The notes beneath the pieces were generated by a model. That model was not told where the DNA came from, searched no databases, and saw only the letters and a list, made by a program, of their open reading frames with translations. Source: Agarophyton chilense (lineage: Eukaryota; Rhodophyta; Florideophyceae; Gracilariales; Gracilariaceae). Taken from it: DNA of 64,000 nucleotides. Location: positions 992,001 to 1,056,000 of the forward strand of contig JARGXX010000016.1 in NCBI GenBank assembly GCA_030374765.1, given 5' to 3'. Position 1 is the stretch's first letter. Each line of letters begins with the position of its first letter. Below are positions 62,642 through 64,000 of the stretch, one piece after another. Position numbers and translations under genes: made by a program.

Positions 62642-64000
62642 ATGGCGGGGAGGCAACGGTCCAACTGGCGTAAGAGCAAGCCGCGTACCGCGTCCAGCGA
62701 TCACTCGACTGTCGAAGGCAGAGCTGCACAACCGAACGACAAACGCACCAACGCGGTAACCACTCCTCGAACTGCGAGCGCTCTTGCGCTTCGTACACCA
62801 ACATCCGGCGACCACATCCCGATACCTCGGCGACCAGTACTCCCGATGAACGGTGGTTACAATCCCCGCCGGGGTTACTTCTCCGGTTTCCATTTGGCTT
62901 CCCTTCCGCGGGGGAGTGCCTCGTCGACCGCGCCGAGGCGATCCCGGGGTCCCGTTGAAGCTTCAAGCCACATCACTCCTGTGGAGGACACCTGGCCCAG
63001 TTACGATGAACTCGTCGGGTTAAACCCGCGTCAACATGCGGCGATTCTCCGGAGAGCTCCGTGGTTCCATCCGACAGCGGTCTTCGACGGAGAGCTCGTG
63101 GCGTTGTATGCTGATGGTAATGCGCTTCTCCCGGGCGAGCTTTCGGCTTTGATCACCACCTCGTGGGATTGGCGACGCCGTGTGGCGGTTCCCGTTCACG
63201 CAGTTCTGCGGCGAAGGCGCGAGTCGGCGGAAGAGGCGCATTGCGTATTCGTCCGCATCGGCTATTCACGGATCAACCGGGCAAACTTTCAATATTCCAT
63301 CGCCCACGAATTTGGCTTCGACCTACGGATGTACCGGACTCAGGGTGAGATCGGCTATTGTGACCGCCTTGCGGCGTTGGAAACCTACGCATGGCGCGGT
63401 GAATTGCGAGCGCGTCACGAAGCGATCTGCTGGGTCCGTCCGATCATTCGTGTCGAGTTTTGTCATCTTCGTCATGAGTCTCGATATCGGTGGTTACAGA
63501 ACTTTATCCGAAAGTAGCGTCGGGGCAGATCCCGCTTTGGGTTCTTTGTCCCTTGTCAGAACACGGAGATAAACCGGATTACTTCCTTCTATCAGTTCGG
63601 ACGATACGTTCCCCTTCCTGGGTGGTGGTCCTCCGTCGAGGTGTGCCGGGGAGGTTACGTGGAATTGCCTCCAGTCGTCTCCTATCTGGGCTCGTACCTC
63701 ATTGAGGATCCGCACTCCAGCTTATGGTCTGTGGTACTAACCGAATGGGCAGTCCGCGCCGCGGCATACATCATGTGGGAAGCCTACGACCAGTATCGAC
63801 TGTGGTATCTTCCTCCGGGTTTGAGTGGTTTCATCCGGCAGCTAGACCTTCAACTTCTTCTTGGAGGTGTCGATAATTCTGATGAAGCTCAGGAGCTCAT
63901 CGACATCATTGGGCGTGTCGACTGGGCTGTCGTGCCTGTCCGGCAGAGCGGCCGTGGTCAAGAAGCCGGTGGGGCTGATCGGTGTCCGGGGCGTCGCACG
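62642..64000 (+). pseudogene. Antisense accessory gene, fourth gypsy copy (runs off the window)
   Basis: ATG at 62642, 36 bp inside the LTR. One frame of 453 codons continues to the window edge, broken only by TAG at 63515-63517. Seen: an Arg/Ser/Pro-rich N-terminus; RRAPWFHPTAVFDGELVALY (about 139-158, the family motif); DWRRRVAVPVHAVLRRRRES; HEFGFDLRMYRTQGEIGYCDR (about 222-242); WVRPIIRVEF; then after the stop RSRFGFFVP, a GRYVPLPGWWSSVEV segment, ELPPVVSYLGS, TEWAVRAAAYIMWEAYDQ with RLWYLPPG, and a DWAVVPV end. It aligns over its whole length with 35009-36865. Pol on the other strand is expected to the right. Confidence 0.78.

Overview
The window is nuclear DNA of a eukaryote. It has GT-AG introns, a nuclear pore WD40 protein, an ER mannosyltransferase and several families of LTR and tyrosine-recombinase retroelements. 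Sparse short introns, mostly single-exon genes and GalEa/PyRE1G1-like Ty1/copia elements fit a multicellular red alga (florideophyte-like) best. That assignment is an inference. I found no convincing rRNA, tRNA or CRISPR locus.

Layout. 1-4.2 kb: remnant of a Ty3/gypsy chromovirus (RNase H, integrase, chromodomain) followed by a gene on the opposite strand. 6-19 kb: several decayed Ty1/copia elements on both strands, one with a clear 5' LTR and initiator-Met-type primer site, plus a gypsy solo LTR with a perfect 5-bp target duplication. 20-22 kb: relic with a Myb/SANT-like gene and a DDE_Tnp_4 transposase (PIF/Harbinger-like). 23.4-31.4 kb: the host gene island, holding a PMT-family mannosyltransferase without MIR domains, a small single-span membrane protein, two convergent paralogous four-span (MARVEL-like) proteins, RAE1/Gle2 and a three-exon acyl-CoA-binding protein divergent from RAE1.

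33.07-56.64 kb is a set of nested insertions. A ~4.96-kb Ty1/copia element on the minus strand (target duplication GCAAC) is split by two Ty3/gypsy elements in opposite orientations. Element 1 is 34013-45803, minus strand, duplication GAAAC. Element 2 is 47868-54671, plus strand, duplication TCCAT, with pol deleted. Both keep an intact, apparently identical 676-aa Gag. Element 1's reverse transcriptase has lost two catalytic aspartates and its integrase tail is frameshifted.

57-58.4 kb and 61.7-64 kb hold the 3' ends of two more gypsy families. 58.9-61.4 kb holds a DIRS-like element (RT, RNase H, tyrosine recombinase).

The main observation is an undescribed-looking protein family. Each gypsy lineage here whose 3' region is visible carries, just inside the 3' LTR, a gene read on the strand opposite to gag-pol: 2281-4208, 35009-36865, 52779-53676, 57669-58415 and 62642-64000. 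The proteins align along their length and share a motif like APWFxPxAV and an EWAxRxAA region. The gene is probably driven from antisense promoter elements in the LTR.
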